Counted from the stretch's first letter, positions 36,988 to 47,089 are shown. The stretch: DNA of 64,000 nt from Candidatus Gastranaerophilales bacterium (GCA_944324365.1 CALUWA010000002.1:62001-126000), one strand, 5' to 3'. Numbers and translations are program-made. The notes: generated by a model from the letters alone, not told the origin.

Positions 36988-37341
36988 CTATGCTTCTGTT
37001 GTTTCTTCAGTTGAAGCTGATTTTTTAGCTGAAGTTCTGATTTTGTTAATCATTACTCTTGTAAAGCATTGTCTGTGACCCTGTTTTTTTCTGTAACCTT
37101 TTTTAGGTCTTTGTTTGAAAACAATAACTTTTTTAGCTTTATCGTGAGCCATAACGGTTCCTTCTACAGAAGCACCTGAAACGTATGGCTGGCCTACTTT
37201 TGACTTTTTGCCGTTAACCAGCATAACGATTTTGTCAAAAGTTACTTTTGCATCTTTTTCAGCATCCAACAATTCGATATCAACGTAACGTCCTTCTTCT
37301 ACAGGATATTGTTTTCCGCCTGTTTCAACTATTGCGTACAT
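36988..37341 (-). CDS. rplU: 50S ribosomal protein L21
   Basis: 117 residues. [17 protein letters not shown] at the start and [20 protein letters not shown] near residue 75 are family hallmarks. The last 15 residues are a Ser/Thr/Glu-rich tail beyond the usual end (about 103 residues). Expressed from the promoter at 37470-37498 with rpmA. Confidence 0.97.
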   Translation of the reverse strand: MYAIVETGGKQYPVEEGRYVDIELLDAEKDAKVTFDKIVMLVNGKKSKVGQPYVSGASVEGTVMAHDKAKKVIVFKQRPKKGYRKKQGHRQCFTRVMINKIRTSAKKSASTEETTEA

Positions 37342-37469
37342 TTGTCTTTTCCTTTCATTTTAGGTTTCGTAACCCTTTTTCTAATTGCTATTTATATTCA
37401 ATATAGAAGGGGATTTTCCCCTGTCAGGGTTTTATAAAACGAGTTACCTATAGTAATACACGTATCATG

Positions 37470-37498
37470 ATTATGCCCTGCTCAAGCCTGACTGTCAA
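37470..37498 (-). promoter_or_regulatory. Sigma-70-type promoter of rplU-rpmA
   Basis: On the minus strand TTGACA (37493-37498) and CATAAT (37470-37475) with a 17-base spacer, matching consensus almost fully. It leaves a leader of about 120 bases before rplU, which includes GAAGGGGATTTTCCCCTG-like inverted sequence near 37407-37424 that may form a leader hairpin. Confidence 0.85.
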
Positions 37499-37593
37499 GT
37501 AGTATTAATATTTATTAAGATTTATCTGAAATTCTTATGGTTAAAATTTGTTAAGTTGTGTATTCCCTTTTTTGTTTGAAATATAATTAAGGT

Positions 37594-38934
37594 ATGATGT
37601 TTAAATTGGAAGAACTTATACAGGCGACGGGTGCGGAAATTCTAAAAAACAAGACTGATATTACGGATTTTGAGATTTCCACGGATACCAGAAAAATTGA
37701 AGGCGGAGAGATTTATCTGCCTTTAAAGGGTGAAAATTTTGACGGTGAAAATTTTCTGGACAAGGCAGTTTTAGCCGGTGCGGAAGGGTGTTTTATTTCA
37801 AGAACGCAGTATCCTGATGAAGCGGATGTCGTGTTGAAGGTTGACGATACAAGAAAGGCATATTTGGAGCTTGCAAATTTTCGCCGCCGCAAGGTTAACC
37901 CAAAAGTCATAGCAGTAACCGGAAGTTCCGGTAAAACCACAACAAAAGAGATTATCTATTCCGTGATAAGTCAAAAATTTAAAACTCATAAAACATTTTC
38001 AAACCATAATAATGAAATCGGGTTTTGTGAAACGTTGATGACAATGCCTGAGAATACTGAAGTTTTGATAGTTGAGATGGGTATGCGAGGGTTTGGCGAA
38101 ATTGAACTTTTGTCTAAATATGCTGAACCTGATTTTGCGGTAATAACAAATGCTGGTTCTGCGCACATCGGCCGGTTGGGCAGCCTTGATAATATCGCAA
38201 AAGCAAAAGCCGAAATTGTAAAATATTTAAAGCCTGACGGGGTATTTATTTCCCAAGACAATGACAGAATTAAAAAGTTCATTTCATTTGGCGGAAAGCA
38301 AATATACTATAAACTTTCTGATGCCGAAATTAAGGAAAGAAAGCCGTCTTATTCACGTTTTATCTATAAGGGTAAGGAATACGAGCTGAATGTTGAGGGG
38401 GATTATAATATAGAAAACTCTCTTGCGGCAATTGAGCTTGGCAATCTTTTAAATATGGATTATGAAGATATAAAAGAAGGGCTTAGGGCTTATAAACCTA
38501 TAGAAAAACGCTGGGAAGTCGAAAATATCTCAGGGTTTTCCGTTATAAATGACAGCTACAATGCAAACCCGGAATCTATGAAAGCTTCGGTTTCCACTTT
38601 TATAAACTTATATAAAAATCCTATCATAGTTCTCGGGAATATGGGTGAACTCGGTGAGCATTCGGTAGAACTTCACAGAAGCGTCGGAGAATATTTGGAA
38701 CATATTCCGGCATGCAAAGATACGGTTGTGCTTACTGTCGGGGATTTGGCAAAAGAAATTTCGGATGTTCTTGACGGAACGGCTAAGTTTGTAAAGAATT
38801 TTGAAAATAATAAGGAAGTTTCGAAATATCTTCTTGATAATGCGAATGCAGTGGATACAATATTTTTAAAGGCTTCGCGTTCAATGAAGTTTGAAGAAAT
38901 AATTGAACAATTAAAGGGAGAAAATAAATTATGA
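37594..38934 (+). CDS. murF: UDP-N-acetylmuramoyl-tripeptide--D-alanyl-D-alanine ligase
   Basis: 446 residues. It adds D-Ala-D-Ala to the UDP-muramyl tripeptide in the cytoplasm. The Mur ligase ATP loop is VTGSSGKTTTKE near 108-119; FSNHNNEIGFCETLM and VINDSYNANPESMKASV are murF-specific signatures. Two ATGs stand in tandem at 37594 and 37597; AAGG is too close for the first, so the second may be used. It starts the murF-mraY-murD-ftsW-murG-folC cluster, whose members overlap or nearly overlap. No murE gene precedes it here. Confidence 0.95.
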   Translation: MMFKLEELIQATGAEILKNKTDITDFEISTDTRKIEGGEIYLPLKGENFDGENFLDKAVLAGAEGCFISRTQYPDEADVVLKVDDTRKAYLELANFRRRKVNPKVIAVTGSSGKTTTKEIIYSVISQKFKTHKTFSNHNNEIGFCETLMTMPENTEVLIVEMGMRGFGEIELLSKYAEPDFAVITNAGSAHIGRLGSLDNIAKAKAEIVKYLKPDGVFISQDNDRIKKFISFGGKQIYYKLSDAEIKERKPSYSRFIYKGKEYELNVEGDYNIENSLAAIELGNLLNMDYEDIKEGLRAYKPIEKRWEVENISGFSVINDSYNANPESMKASVSTFINLYKNPIIVLGNMGELGEHSVELHRSVGEYLEHIPACKDTVVLTVGDLAKEISDVLDGTAKFVKNFENNKEVSKYLLDNANAVDTIFLKASRSMKFEEIIEQLKGENKL

Positions 38935-39911
38935 TTATGGTGGCGGTGGCATTTTTGCTTGCAATGATTTTGTGCTTGCTGTTTGGTGTGCCGTATATAG
39001 ATTTTTTGAGGAAGAAGATGATTGGGCAATATGTAAAAGATTGTGCGCCGGAAGCCCATATGAAAAAAGAAGGAACCCCGACAACAGGAGGTGTATTTAT
39101 TGTATTGGCGATACTTATCGGCTCAATTATTACACTTTTTTTGGCGCAGAGGTTTGATAATGCGGCTTTGATAATTTTGATTACATTATTATTTTATACA
39201 TTTGCCGGATTTCAGGATGATTATTTGAAGCTTAAAGGACATGCAAATGACGGGCTTTCCGCAAAAGGAAAACTGTTAAGACAAATTGCGATTGCACTTT
39301 TGCCTACTATATATGTTATGATGTCAAATCCTGACGGAACTTTGTTTTCTGTCGGCCATTGGGTGATAGATTTGAAATGGTTATATCCGTTTTTTGCTGT
39401 TTTTGTTATTACGGGGGCTTCTAATGCGTATAATCTTACAGACGGCTTGGACGGGCTTGCTGCTTCGACCGGGGTTTTTGCTTTTGCAGGAGCTTCTGTA
39501 ATTTCGCTTTACAGCGGGTATGAAGAAGTTGCGATTATTGCGGCTGCTGTTGCGGGTGCGTTGTTCGGATTTTTGAAATATAACAAGCCGAAGGCGGAAG
39601 TTTTTATGGGTGATACCGGCTCGCTTGCAATCGGCGGATTGCTTGGGACATTAGCCGTTATGGGAAAATTTGAATTTTTACTTATTTTTCTTGGCGGAAT
39701 TTTTGTTTGTGAAACTTTATCGGTTATAATTCAGGTTACAAGTTTTAAGACAACCGGCAAAAGAGTGTTTAAGATGTCGCCTATTCATCATCACTTTGAG
39801 CTTTGCGGGTGGAGTGAAAAGAAAGTTGTTGCGGCATTTGCAATTACTTCCGCAGCATTGGCGGCAGTTGCTTTAGTTTTATTTTATTTGACTTTGAGAG
39901 GTGTAATATAA
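38931..39911 (+). CDS. mraY: Phospho-N-acetylmuramoyl-pentapeptide transferase
   Basis: 326 residues, polytopic inner-membrane enzyme that makes lipid I. Landmarks: HMKKEGTPTTGGVFIVLAI near 43, the FQDDYLKL Asp pair near 96, YNLTDGLDGLA near 168, VFMGDTGSLAIGG, and SPIHHHFELCGWSE near 283. It overlaps murF by four bases (ATGA). Confidence 0.95.
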   Translation: MIMVAVAFLLAMILCLLFGVPYIDFLRKKMIGQYVKDCAPEAHMKKEGTPTTGGVFIVLAILIGSIITLFLAQRFDNAALIILITLLFYTFAGFQDDYLKLKGHANDGLSAKGKLLRQIAIALLPTIYVMMSNPDGTLFSVGHWVIDLKWLYPFFAVFVITGASNAYNLTDGLDGLAASTGVFAFAGASVISLYSGYEEVAIIAAAVAGALFGFLKYNKPKAEVFMGDTGSLAIGGLLGTLAVMGKFEFLLIFLGGIFVCETLSVIIQVTSFKTTGKRVFKMSPIHHHFELCGWSEKKVVAAFAITSAALAAVALVLFYLTLRGVI

Positions 39912-41266
39912 TGTTGTCACAGTGGTATGATAAAAAAGTTCTGGTTATAGGGCTGTCAAAAAGCGGGATTGCTGCTGCAAAATTTTTAAACCGCCACGGG
40001 GCTGATGTTTACATAACAGAATTAGGAGAAGGGAAAGCTTCTTATGCCGAAGAAATAGCAAACCTTCAAAAAGACGGTATTAAAATTGAAACAGGCGGAC
40101 ATTCGGATGAATTTATAAATGACTGCTACATAGCTGTTACAAGTCCCAGTGTTCCTATGGATTCAGAGATTATGCAAAAACTGAAAGAGCGCAAAACTCA
40201 TGTGATATCAGAAGTTGAATTGGCGTATTCCCAGACGGCAAAACCTTTTATTGCAATTACCGGTACTAACGGAAAAACTACGACAACTGCACTTACTGCG
40301 CATATTTTGAGCAGTGAATACAGAGCCGAGCCTTGCGGAAATTACGGAAACCCTCCTTGTGATTTGGTTGATGATGAAGGTATAGATTATTTTGTCTGTG
40401 AATGTTCTTCATTCCAGCTTGCTTATTCGCCGTCTTTTCAGCCTCAAATTTCCGTGTTTACAAATTTTACGCCTGATCATATTACTTGGCATAAAACATT
40501 GGAAAATTATTTTGAAGCAAAGGCGCGAATATTCAAATCTCCTCAAAATCCGGCGTTTTCAGTTTTGAACGCAAAAGATGAAAAGCTTCTTGAATTTTCA
40601 AAACACGCGGCCGGAGAAGTTTTCTTATTTGGGGATGAAATCGGGGAAAACTGTTCTTACGTAAAAGACGGTTCTATTTGGTTTAAGCGTAACGGCAATG
40701 CGGAAGAAATTATTCGGGTTGAGGAATGTCCTTTTATCGGGGAGCACAATATGCAAAATGCCGAATGTGCAATAATTTGTGCAAAAATAGAAGGAATTTC
40801 AAATGAAGATATTAAAAAATCTATAATATCGTTTAATGTTCCGGAACACAGGCTTGAAAAATTTGCAGAGAGTAACGGTACGATATTTTACAACGATTCA
40901 AAAGCGACAAATCCGGAAGCTTCTCTTGTTGCAATAAATTCTTTCAACAACTGCAATGTGGCATTAATTGCCGGAGGGCGCGACAAGCTTACGGATTTGG
41001 GAGAGTTTTGCGACGCTGTAAAAAAACATATTACAACTGTTATTTTGATTGGGGAGGCTTCTGACAGGTTTGAAGAAAATCTCAGAAAAAGCGGTTTTGA
41101 GAATATAATAAGAGAAAGTTCAATGCAAAGTGCGGTTGATAAATCTATAGAACTTCATCCGGATGTTGTGCTTTTATCTCCGGCTTGCGCAAGTTTTGAT
41201 ATGTTTAGCGGATATGAAGAAAGAGGAAGGGTTTTCAAGGAAGATGTCTTATCGAAGATCGGATAG
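39911..41266 (+). CDS. murD: UDP-N-acetylmuramoyl-L-alanine--D-glutamate ligase
   Basis: 451 residues. Rossmann-like start VLVIGLSKSGIAAAKFL, ATP loop ITGTNGKTTTTALTAH near 114-130, NDSKATNPEA near 320, and LLSPACASFDMFSGYEERG near 428. It shares one base with mraY and overlaps ftsW by 23 bases, so the cluster is translated as a block. Confidence 0.96.
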   Translation: MLSQWYDKKVLVIGLSKSGIAAAKFLNRHGADVYITELGEGKASYAEEIANLQKDGIKIETGGHSDEFINDCYIAVTSPSVPMDSEIMQKLKERKTHVISEVELAYSQTAKPFIAITGTNGKTTTTALTAHILSSEYRAEPCGNYGNPPCDLVDDEGIDYFVCECSSFQLAYSPSFQPQISVFTNFTPDHITWHKTLENYFEAKARIFKSPQNPAFSVLNAKDEKLLEFSKHAAGEVFLFGDEIGENCSYVKDGSIWFKRNGNAEEIIRVEECPFIGEHNMQNAECAIICAKIEGISNEDIKKSIISFNVPEHRLEKFAESNGTIFYNDSKATNPEASLVAINSFNNCNVALIAGGRDKLTDLGEFCDAVKKHITTVILIGEASDRFEENLRKSGFENIIRESSMQSAVDKSIELHPDVVLLSPACASFDMFSGYEERGRVFKEDVLSKIG

Positions 41267-42431
41267 ATTAAGAGATACAAATGAAGAAGGTAATAAACGT
41301 CATATTCACAGCGTAATTATGTCTGCTCCGGATAAGGCGCTTTTGATTACCGTAATCTTTCTTGTAATTATCGGTTTTCTTGCGATATTTTCGGCTTCTG
41401 CGCCGAAGTGTCTGGAAGAAGGCGGAAATCCTGCACAGTTTTTGTTTAAGCAGTTGATTTGTTTTGTTGTGGGATTTATCGGGCTGAAATTTTTTACAAA
41501 CTATGATTATAAAAAACTTGCCGACTGGAGTGTGATTTTTGGCTGCATAATCATTGTTTTGTTAATTCTCGTTGATTTTACTCCGCTTGGGGTTACCGTT
41601 AACGGCGCAAAAAGATGGATAAACCTTTTTGGATTTCAATTACAGCCTTCCGAATTTGCAAAACCTGCAGTCATCTTAATGCTGGCTGCCGCAATGAAAA
41701 AAAATGCGGATTTGCTTGATCAGGCAAAGTGGACAAGTGCTTTTATCCCGATTATTATAATGCTTGGTTTGATTTTTAATCAGCCGAATTTATCAATGGT
41801 AATTTTGCTTATGGCAACTTCTGTTGTAATGTTCCTGAGTGCGGGCGGGTCGTTGAAATTGTTTTTCAGCTGCCTTGGTGCCGGAATTTTTTCGATAATA
41901 GTTGCGGCAACGACAATCATTAAACCGTATCAGATGCAGCGTATTACAACATGGCAGCACCCGGAACTTGATCCGCAGGGGGCAGGATACAATATCATCC
42001 AATCGTTAATCGCTTTTGCGTCAGGCGGTTTGACCGGTGTCGGATATGGAGGGTCTATTCAAAAGTTGTCTTACCTTCCGGAATGTCATACGGACTTTAT
42101 TTTCGCCATTATTGCGGAAGAACTCGGATGGGTCGGATGTGTTTTGATAATCGGGCTTTTCTGGACGCTGATACACAGAGGTTTTATTATTGCAACGCGC
42201 TGTCCTGATATGTTCGGAAAGCTGCTTGCCGTCGGGATAACTTTTTCCATAGGTTTTCAGGCATTTTTGAATATAAGTGTTGCAAGTTCATTCTTCCCGA
42301 CAACCGGAGTGCCGCTTCCTTTCATAAGTTACGGCGGATCTTCTCTGATTGTTTCTTTATGTATGATAGGGATATTATTAAACATCTCTAAAAAAAGAAT
42401 TAAAAGAATAAGGAATGCCGAAGATGTCTAA
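41244..42431 (+). CDS. ftsW: Lipid II polymerase FtsW
   Basis: 395 residues from ATG 41244 (MSYRRSDRLRD), which lies inside the end of murD; an ATG at 41163 in the same frame has no site and would add residues not typical of the family. SEDS family membrane protein of the division septum with about ten helices. Landmarks: GAKRWINLFGFQLQPSEFAK near 105-125, GGLTGVGYGGSIQKLSYLPE, HTDFIFAIIAEELGW, and TTGVPLPFISYGGSSL near the end. Position between murD and murG is standard for ftsW. Confidence 0.92.
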   Translation: MSYRRSDRLRDTNEEGNKRHIHSVIMSAPDKALLITVIFLVIIGFLAIFSASAPKCLEEGGNPAQFLFKQLICFVVGFIGLKFFTNYDYKKLADWSVIFGCIIIVLLILVDFTPLGVTVNGAKRWINLFGFQLQPSEFAKPAVILMLAAAMKKNADLLDQAKWTSAFIPIIIMLGLIFNQPNLSMVILLMATSVVMFLSAGGSLKLFFSCLGAGIFSIIVAATTIIKPYQMQRITTWQHPELDPQGAGYNIIQSLIAFASGGLTGVGYGGSIQKLSYLPECHTDFIFAIIAEELGWVGCVLIIGLFWTLIHRGFIIATRCPDMFGKLLAVGITFSIGFQAFLNISVASSFFPTTGVPLPFISYGGSSLIVSLCMIGILLNISKKRIKRIRNAEDV

Positions 42432-43530
42432 AAACACTTATTTTATAACCGGCGGAGGCACCGGAGGCCATATTTATCCAGCAGTTGCGGTTGCGGATGA
42501 GCTTGTTAAAGAAGGGCAGGAGATTTATTATATAGGTAATCCTTCCAATCTCGAATACGATATAGTTTCGGCTAAGGGATATAAATTTTTGCCTGTCTAT
42601 GTTCACGGAATGCCGCGCAGTTTTAATTTTAATTTTATCAAGTGGGGATTCAGGCTTGTTTTTGAAGTTGTAAGAGCAGGATTTTATATTTTGAAGTATA
42701 AACCGGACGGGATATTCGGGACCGGTGGATATGTTTCGGCACCTGTTATGATTGCGGCAAGATTTTTGGAAAAACCTTATATGATGCATGATTGTGATGT
42801 GCAGCCTGGGCTTGTAACAAGAAAGCTTGCGCCGTATGCTAAGGTTGTTTCGCTTGCTTTTGAAAAAGCGCATGAATTTATTAACAATAAGAATTATTAT
42901 ATAAACGGCAATCCTATCCGTCCGCAATTTAAGAGTTTGTCAAAAGAGCAGGCCAGGAAAACTCTTGAGCTTGAAAATAAACTGACCCTGTGCGTGATGG
43001 GCGGTTCCCAGGGGGCAAGGACTATAAATGATGCGTTTGTCGGGCTTATTGAAAATTTGAGTAAAAAATATAATTTGCAAATTATTTTCCAGACAGGAAA
43101 GAAAAACTTTGAAAGAGTTATAGAGCAGTTGATGAGAATTTATCCCGGCTATGAATCTGATAAAAACCTGCTGATAAAACCGTATTTTGAAGATATGGTA
43201 ACAGTTTTGAAGGCTTCCGATATTGCTGTATCCCGTGCGGGATCGTTGAGTTTGTCCGAGATTCAAGCGGCTGGGCTTGCGTCAATTTTGATACCTTATC
43301 CTCATGCTGCAGCTGATCACCAGAGAAAAAATGCAAAATTTATGGTTGAAATGGATGCTTCTTTATATCTTGAGGACAGTGAAACTGATGAGAACCGTTT
43401 GGGTGAGAAAATAACTGCATTACTGGATAATCCGGAAAAACTTCTTGAGCTTCAAACAAATGCTCTTAAACTGGCAAAGTATGACGGTGTTCAAAAAATT
43501 GTTGAGCAGCTCAGAACGATTTCTGCTTGA
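42424..43530 (+). CDS. murG: UDP-GlcNAc:lipid I N-acetylglucosaminyltransferase
   Basis: 368 residues from ATG 42424, nine bases after AGGA; the ATG at 42415 lies directly on that site and is less likely. Makes lipid II on the inner face of the membrane. Landmarks: YFITGGGTGGHIYPA at the start, GTGGYVSAPVMIAA near 100, MGGSQGARTINDAFV near 195, and SRAGSLSLSEIQAAGLASIL near 275. It overlaps ftsW by eight bases. Confidence 0.94.
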   Translation: MSKNTYFITGGGTGGHIYPAVAVADELVKEGQEIYYIGNPSNLEYDIVSAKGYKFLPVYVHGMPRSFNFNFIKWGFRLVFEVVRAGFYILKYKPDGIFGTGGYVSAPVMIAARFLEKPYMMHDCDVQPGLVTRKLAPYAKVVSLAFEKAHEFINNKNYYINGNPIRPQFKSLSKEQARKTLELENKLTLCVMGGSQGARTINDAFVGLIENLSKKYNLQIIFQTGKKNFERVIEQLMRIYPGYESDKNLLIKPYFEDMVTVLKASDIAVSRAGSLSLSEIQAAGLASILIPYPHAAADHQRKNAKFMVEMDASLYLEDSETDENRLGEKITALLDNPEKLLELQTNALKLAKYDGVQKIVEQLRTISA

Positions 43531-43562
43531 TAATAAATTCTGCTTGCAATAAACTTGTGGGT

Positions 43563-44729
43563 ATGGAAAAAGGTTATACAGATGCAGTAAACCTGCTATC
43601 TTCGCAGGGAAAGTTTTATATAGAGTTAGGTTTGGAGAGGATTGCCGCAGTTTTAGAATTGTTGGGAAATCCTCAGGATAAAATGAAATATTTTCATGTT
43701 GCGGGTACGAACGGCAAGGGTTCGGTTTGCGCAATCCTTGCTTCTGTGTTGAAGGAAGCCGGCATGAAAACCGGGTTATACACAAGTCCGCATATCTTTA
43801 AATATACCGAGCGTATTAAAATAAACGGTAAAGATATATCAGATGACGATTTTGGAAAATATGTCTTTGACATTTCGGATCTTGCTGATATTCATAATAT
43901 TCACCTTACCGAATTTGAAATTTTGACTGCGGTTATGTTCAAATATTTTGCGGATAACAATGTTGATGTTGTTGTTCTGGAAACGGGACTTGGCGGAAGG
44001 TTTGACGCTACAAATGTTATAAAATCCAACTTATGTGCGATAATTACCCATATTGATTTGGATCATACCGAACGCCTCGGCAATACTAAAGACAAAATTG
44101 CATTTGAAAAAGCAGGAATTATAAAGCCCGGCTGTCCTGTTGTAACCTGTGAAGGTTATGAGGCGATAAAAGACAAAGCCGATGAGAGCAATTCTCTTTT
44201 TGTGATGGTTGCGCCGTTTGAAGATACTTCGGAACTTGCGCTTAAAGGAACTTATCAACAGGAAAATCTCTCTCTGGCAATCGCTGCAATAAAGCTTGTT
44301 TATCCAAAATTGCCGCAGGAAACTATTTTAAAAGGATTGCATAACGTAAAACACCCTTGCAGATTTGAATATATTGAAAATAAAAATATCTTAATTGATG
44401 CGGCGCATAATCCAAATGGTGCCTTGGCGTTAAGAGAAAGTTTGGATATGTATTTTCCAAACCGGGAGCGCAGATTTATATTCGGCTGCCTGAAAACTAA
44501 AAATTATGAAAAAATGATGGATATATTATTTTCCGAAGGCGACGAAATATATCTGAACCATTTTGACTATCCGGGTTCTGCGGATTTTGGAACACTTAAA
44601 GCGGCTTGCAAATATCCTGTAAAACAATTCAAGTCCTTAGGTGAAATTGACCTGAACGACGGGAAATTAACCATTATTTGCGGTTCGTTTTATATGCTTA
44701 AAAGCGTGCTTGCCGGAATTACGGTATAA
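43563..44729 (+). CDS. folC: Bifunctional folylpolyglutamate/dihydrofolate synthase
   Basis: 388 residues from ATG 43563; the frame is open from a TTG at 43527 but no site supports it, and the 43563 start (MEKGYTDA) fits the family. Adds glutamate to folates. The Mur-like ATP loop HVAGTNGKGSVCA lies near 44-56; LYTSPHIFKYTERIKINGK and ETGLGGRFDATNV follow, and LIDAAHNPNGALALRE is near the C-terminal domain. The protein is shorter than the E. coli one. 32 bases follow murG, so it is the last gene of the cell-wall cluster. Confidence 0.92.
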   Translation: MEKGYTDAVNLLSSQGKFYIELGLERIAAVLELLGNPQDKMKYFHVAGTNGKGSVCAILASVLKEAGMKTGLYTSPHIFKYTERIKINGKDISDDDFGKYVFDISDLADIHNIHLTEFEILTAVMFKYFADNNVDVVVLETGLGGRFDATNVIKSNLCAIITHIDLDHTERLGNTKDKIAFEKAGIIKPGCPVVTCEGYEAIKDKADESNSLFVMVAPFEDTSELALKGTYQQENLSLAIAAIKLVYPKLPQETILKGLHNVKHPCRFEYIENKNILIDAAHNPNGALALRESLDMYFPNRERRFIFGCLKTKNYEKMMDILFSEGDEIYLNHFDYPGSADFGTLKAACKYPVKQFKSLGEIDLNDGKLTIICGSFYMLKSVLAGITV

Positions 44730-44732
44730 TAT

Positions 44733-46304
44733 TTATTTTGCTTCTGTTTGTTTTTCGCTTTCACTAACCATTTCTGCAATGATATTATTTAACTTAGCAG
44801 GGGAGAAAGCAGAACAAGTGTTCCATACAAGCGTAGGTTTTTGTTCACCCAAAGAAGGACTAGGGTATTCGCTGTCGCAATAGCCCCTTAGCATATTTGT
44901 TGTTCCGTCAACGCAAGGTTTGTAATGTGAGCAGCAATTGCAGATTCTCAAAATAAAACCGTAATCATCGAGTTTTAACTTCAATTCCTGAAGTGCATCA
45001 ATCATCCTCAAATGAGATGAAGTTGTGTAAGTTTTATTTTTATAAATAAATTTTATTTTAGAAAGCCCGCCCTGTGCAATAAATTCCAGCTTACAGTTCA
45101 GGTTGTTTTTGCCCACGGTTACAATAACATCTACTACGAATTTTTCCGAATCTTTATTTTCATCTTCCCTGTTAAAGATTTTGTTTACAACAAATCTTAT
45201 AGGAGGGAAGTTTGCAACGATATGGCAAATGGAATATACAGGGTACAAGCATAAATATCCGATTTCTTTAATTGTCATTTTGGCATTTATCAGGCTGAGG
45301 CCGAATGCTGCTGCAAGAACCACAAAGCTTAGCAAGACAATCTTACAATCTACCATAAAATGATAGCTGAATGAATATTTTATTAATCCGAAGTAAATAA
45401 TCAACAAAAGCCATATATTCGGATATAAAAGAGAAAGCGCGTGTTCCGTAAATACAAGATTTTTTGTGAACAGCTGCGGAATACAGTTCTTAAACAAATC
45501 CAATCTGTAAGAAATTCTCGGTTTTCTGAAAACGTAATTTGCAGGATGGACAATTGTTTGGATATTCGGATTATAAGTACATCTGCATTTTATTCTTGAA
45601 AGAAGCAGGCTGTATTTTAGTTCTGAATTAATATTCTTGAAATCCACATCTCCGATTTCTTTAACAATGGAACTTTTGATAATAAATACCCCTGAATCTG
45701 CCTGCGCGGCAAGCCCAAACAGAGAGCGCGCGCGTCTTAAGAAATTCATATGATATTTCTGATAAGAAGCTTTTATTCTGTCAACAAGTCCGAGGCAGTC
45801 TATTTCAATAACAGTTTCGCCGCTTATAACATTTTGTTTTTTCAATGCAGCATTAACAATTGAAAGGAAGTTTGCGGCAATGCTTCTGTCTGCATCCAAA
45901 AATACGTATGAATCTATGTAATCGTTATCTGTAAGTTTTTCCAAAAGAGTAGCTATAGCCTGGTCTTTCCCGATAGTTCCGACGCCTTTTATATCAATAA
46001 CGTGAATAAAATTTTCTTCAACAAACAAATCCTGGGAACCGTCCGTACAGTTGTCCAAAAGAACAAAAACTCTGAATTTATTAATCGGGTAATCCTGAGA
46101 TTTTAACTCATGAATCAGATTAGCAAGAGTTTTCTTATTATTATGCGCATATACAACAACCGCGAGGTTTTCTTTATCCTCATAAGAGGAATATCGCAGT
46201 TCTCTTCTGAACGGTGTATCGTTGAGGTTTCTTAAGGCCAGTGCCAGGAAATAAACCGTGTAAAGTGCTACAAAAATATATAAGACATCCAATAAAAATT
46301 CCAT
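44733..46304 (-). CDS. Family 2 glycosyltransferase with Cys-rich C-terminal domain
   Basis: 523 residues. N-terminal membrane anchor (3-22), GT-A domain with AVVVYAHNNKKTLANLI, LLDNCTDGSQD and the DxD motif YVFLDADRSIA near 150, then Q-x-x-RW-like region and two to four membrane helices (about 300-380). It resembles processive or membrane glycosyltransferases of exopolysaccharide pathways. The final 130 residues are unusual: a beta-rich segment and then RICNCCSHYKPCVDGTTN, GYCDSEYPSPSLG and VWNTCSAFSP, with about six cysteines. That domain was not recognised. AGGAG precedes the ATG. Convergent with folC, three bases away. Confidence 0.75.
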   Translation of the reverse strand: MEFLLDVLYIFVALYTVYFLALALRNLNDTPFRRELRYSSYEDKENLAVVVYAHNNKKTLANLIHELKSQDYPINKFRVFVLLDNCTDGSQDLFVEENFIHVIDIKGVGTIGKDQAIATLLEKLTDNDYIDSYVFLDADRSIAANFLSIVNAALKKQNVISGETVIEIDCLGLVDRIKASYQKYHMNFLRRARSLFGLAAQADSGVFIIKSSIVKEIGDVDFKNINSELKYSLLLSRIKCRCTYNPNIQTIVHPANYVFRKPRISYRLDLFKNCIPQLFTKNLVFTEHALSLLYPNIWLLLIIYFGLIKYSFSYHFMVDCKIVLLSFVVLAAAFGLSLINAKMTIKEIGYLCLYPVYSICHIVANFPPIRFVVNKIFNREDENKDSEKFVVDVIVTVGKNNLNCKLEFIAQGGLSKIKFIYKNKTYTTSSHLRMIDALQELKLKLDDYGFILRICNCCSHYKPCVDGTTNMLRGYCDSEYPSPSLGEQKPTLVWNTCSAFSPAKLNNIIAEMVSESEKQTEAK

Positions 46305-46425
46305 AGCTATTCTCCTATGGTAACATTTTAGTTAAAATATGTTAAAATTTCCATCAATGTTAATAAATGTGTAGTATTAAGCGGTTATTTTTGAAGTGCT
46401 GAGGGTTTTATTTCCGTATAAAGAA

Positions 46426-47079
46426 CTAATTTTTCTGTTCTATTTTTTCTTTTAAATCCTGTAATTCGTATTTAAGTCTGTTTAGTTCGCATTTAATAGG
46501 ATCCGGTATTCTGTTGTGCATTAGAACACCGTTTTTATCTTTAATTTTTCTGCGCACAATCCTTCCCGGTATGCCTACAACGGTTGAATATTCCGGAACA
46601 TCTTCCACGACAACCGAGCCCGCCCCGACTCTCACATAATCCCCGAGAGTGATATTGCCTAAAACTTTGGCTCCGGCTCCGACTATTACGCCGTTTCCTA
46701 GTGTCGGGTGGCGCTTGCCTTGTTCTTTCCCGGTTCCGCCAAGAGTTACCTGTTGGTAAATTAAAACATCATCCCCGATGATTGTCGTTGCTCCTATAAC
46801 AACACCTTCCCCGTGGTCTATAAAAAATCTTCTGCCTATTCTTGCGGCCGGATGAATTTCAATTCCGGTAATAATCCGTGTTATATAAGAAATTATCCGC
46901 GGAATTAAAGGAATATGCCATTTGTACAATCTATGCGCGAACCTGTATGCAATAAGTGCATGCAAGCCAGGATAACAAAGAATTACTTCTAACAGATTTG
47001 TTGCGGCAGGATCTTTGTCGTAGATTACCTGTATATCTTCTTTGACTTTTGTAATTCCGCGTTTTATTACGTCAAACAT
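46426..47079 (-). CDS. cysE: Serine O-acetyltransferase
   Basis: 217 residues, the short EpsC/CysE form. It makes O-acetylserine for cysteine synthesis. The helical N-terminal domain (AATNLLEVILCYPGLHALIA) is followed by left-handed beta-helix hexapeptide repeats with GRRFFIDHGEGVVIGATTII (catalytic His in DHGEG), QVTLGGTGKEQGKRHPTLG, and GAGAKVLGNITLGDYVRVGA. It lies ten bases after tyrS on the same strand. Confidence 0.93.
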   Translation of the reverse strand: MFDVIKRGITKVKEDIQVIYDKDPAATNLLEVILCYPGLHALIAYRFAHRLYKWHIPLIPRIISYITRIITGIEIHPAARIGRRFFIDHGEGVVIGATTIIGDDVLIYQQVTLGGTGKEQGKRHPTLGNGVIVGAGAKVLGNITLGDYVRVGAGSVVVEDVPEYSTVVGIPGRIVRRKIKDKNGVLMHNRIPDPIKCELNRLKYELQDLKEKIEQKN

Positions 47080-47089
47080 TATTTATGCC

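Noticed and set aside
42400-42927. 175-residue minus-strand frame inside ftsW/murG
   Set aside because: Shadow of the cell-wall genes; Arg/Ile/Asn-rich nonsense composition.
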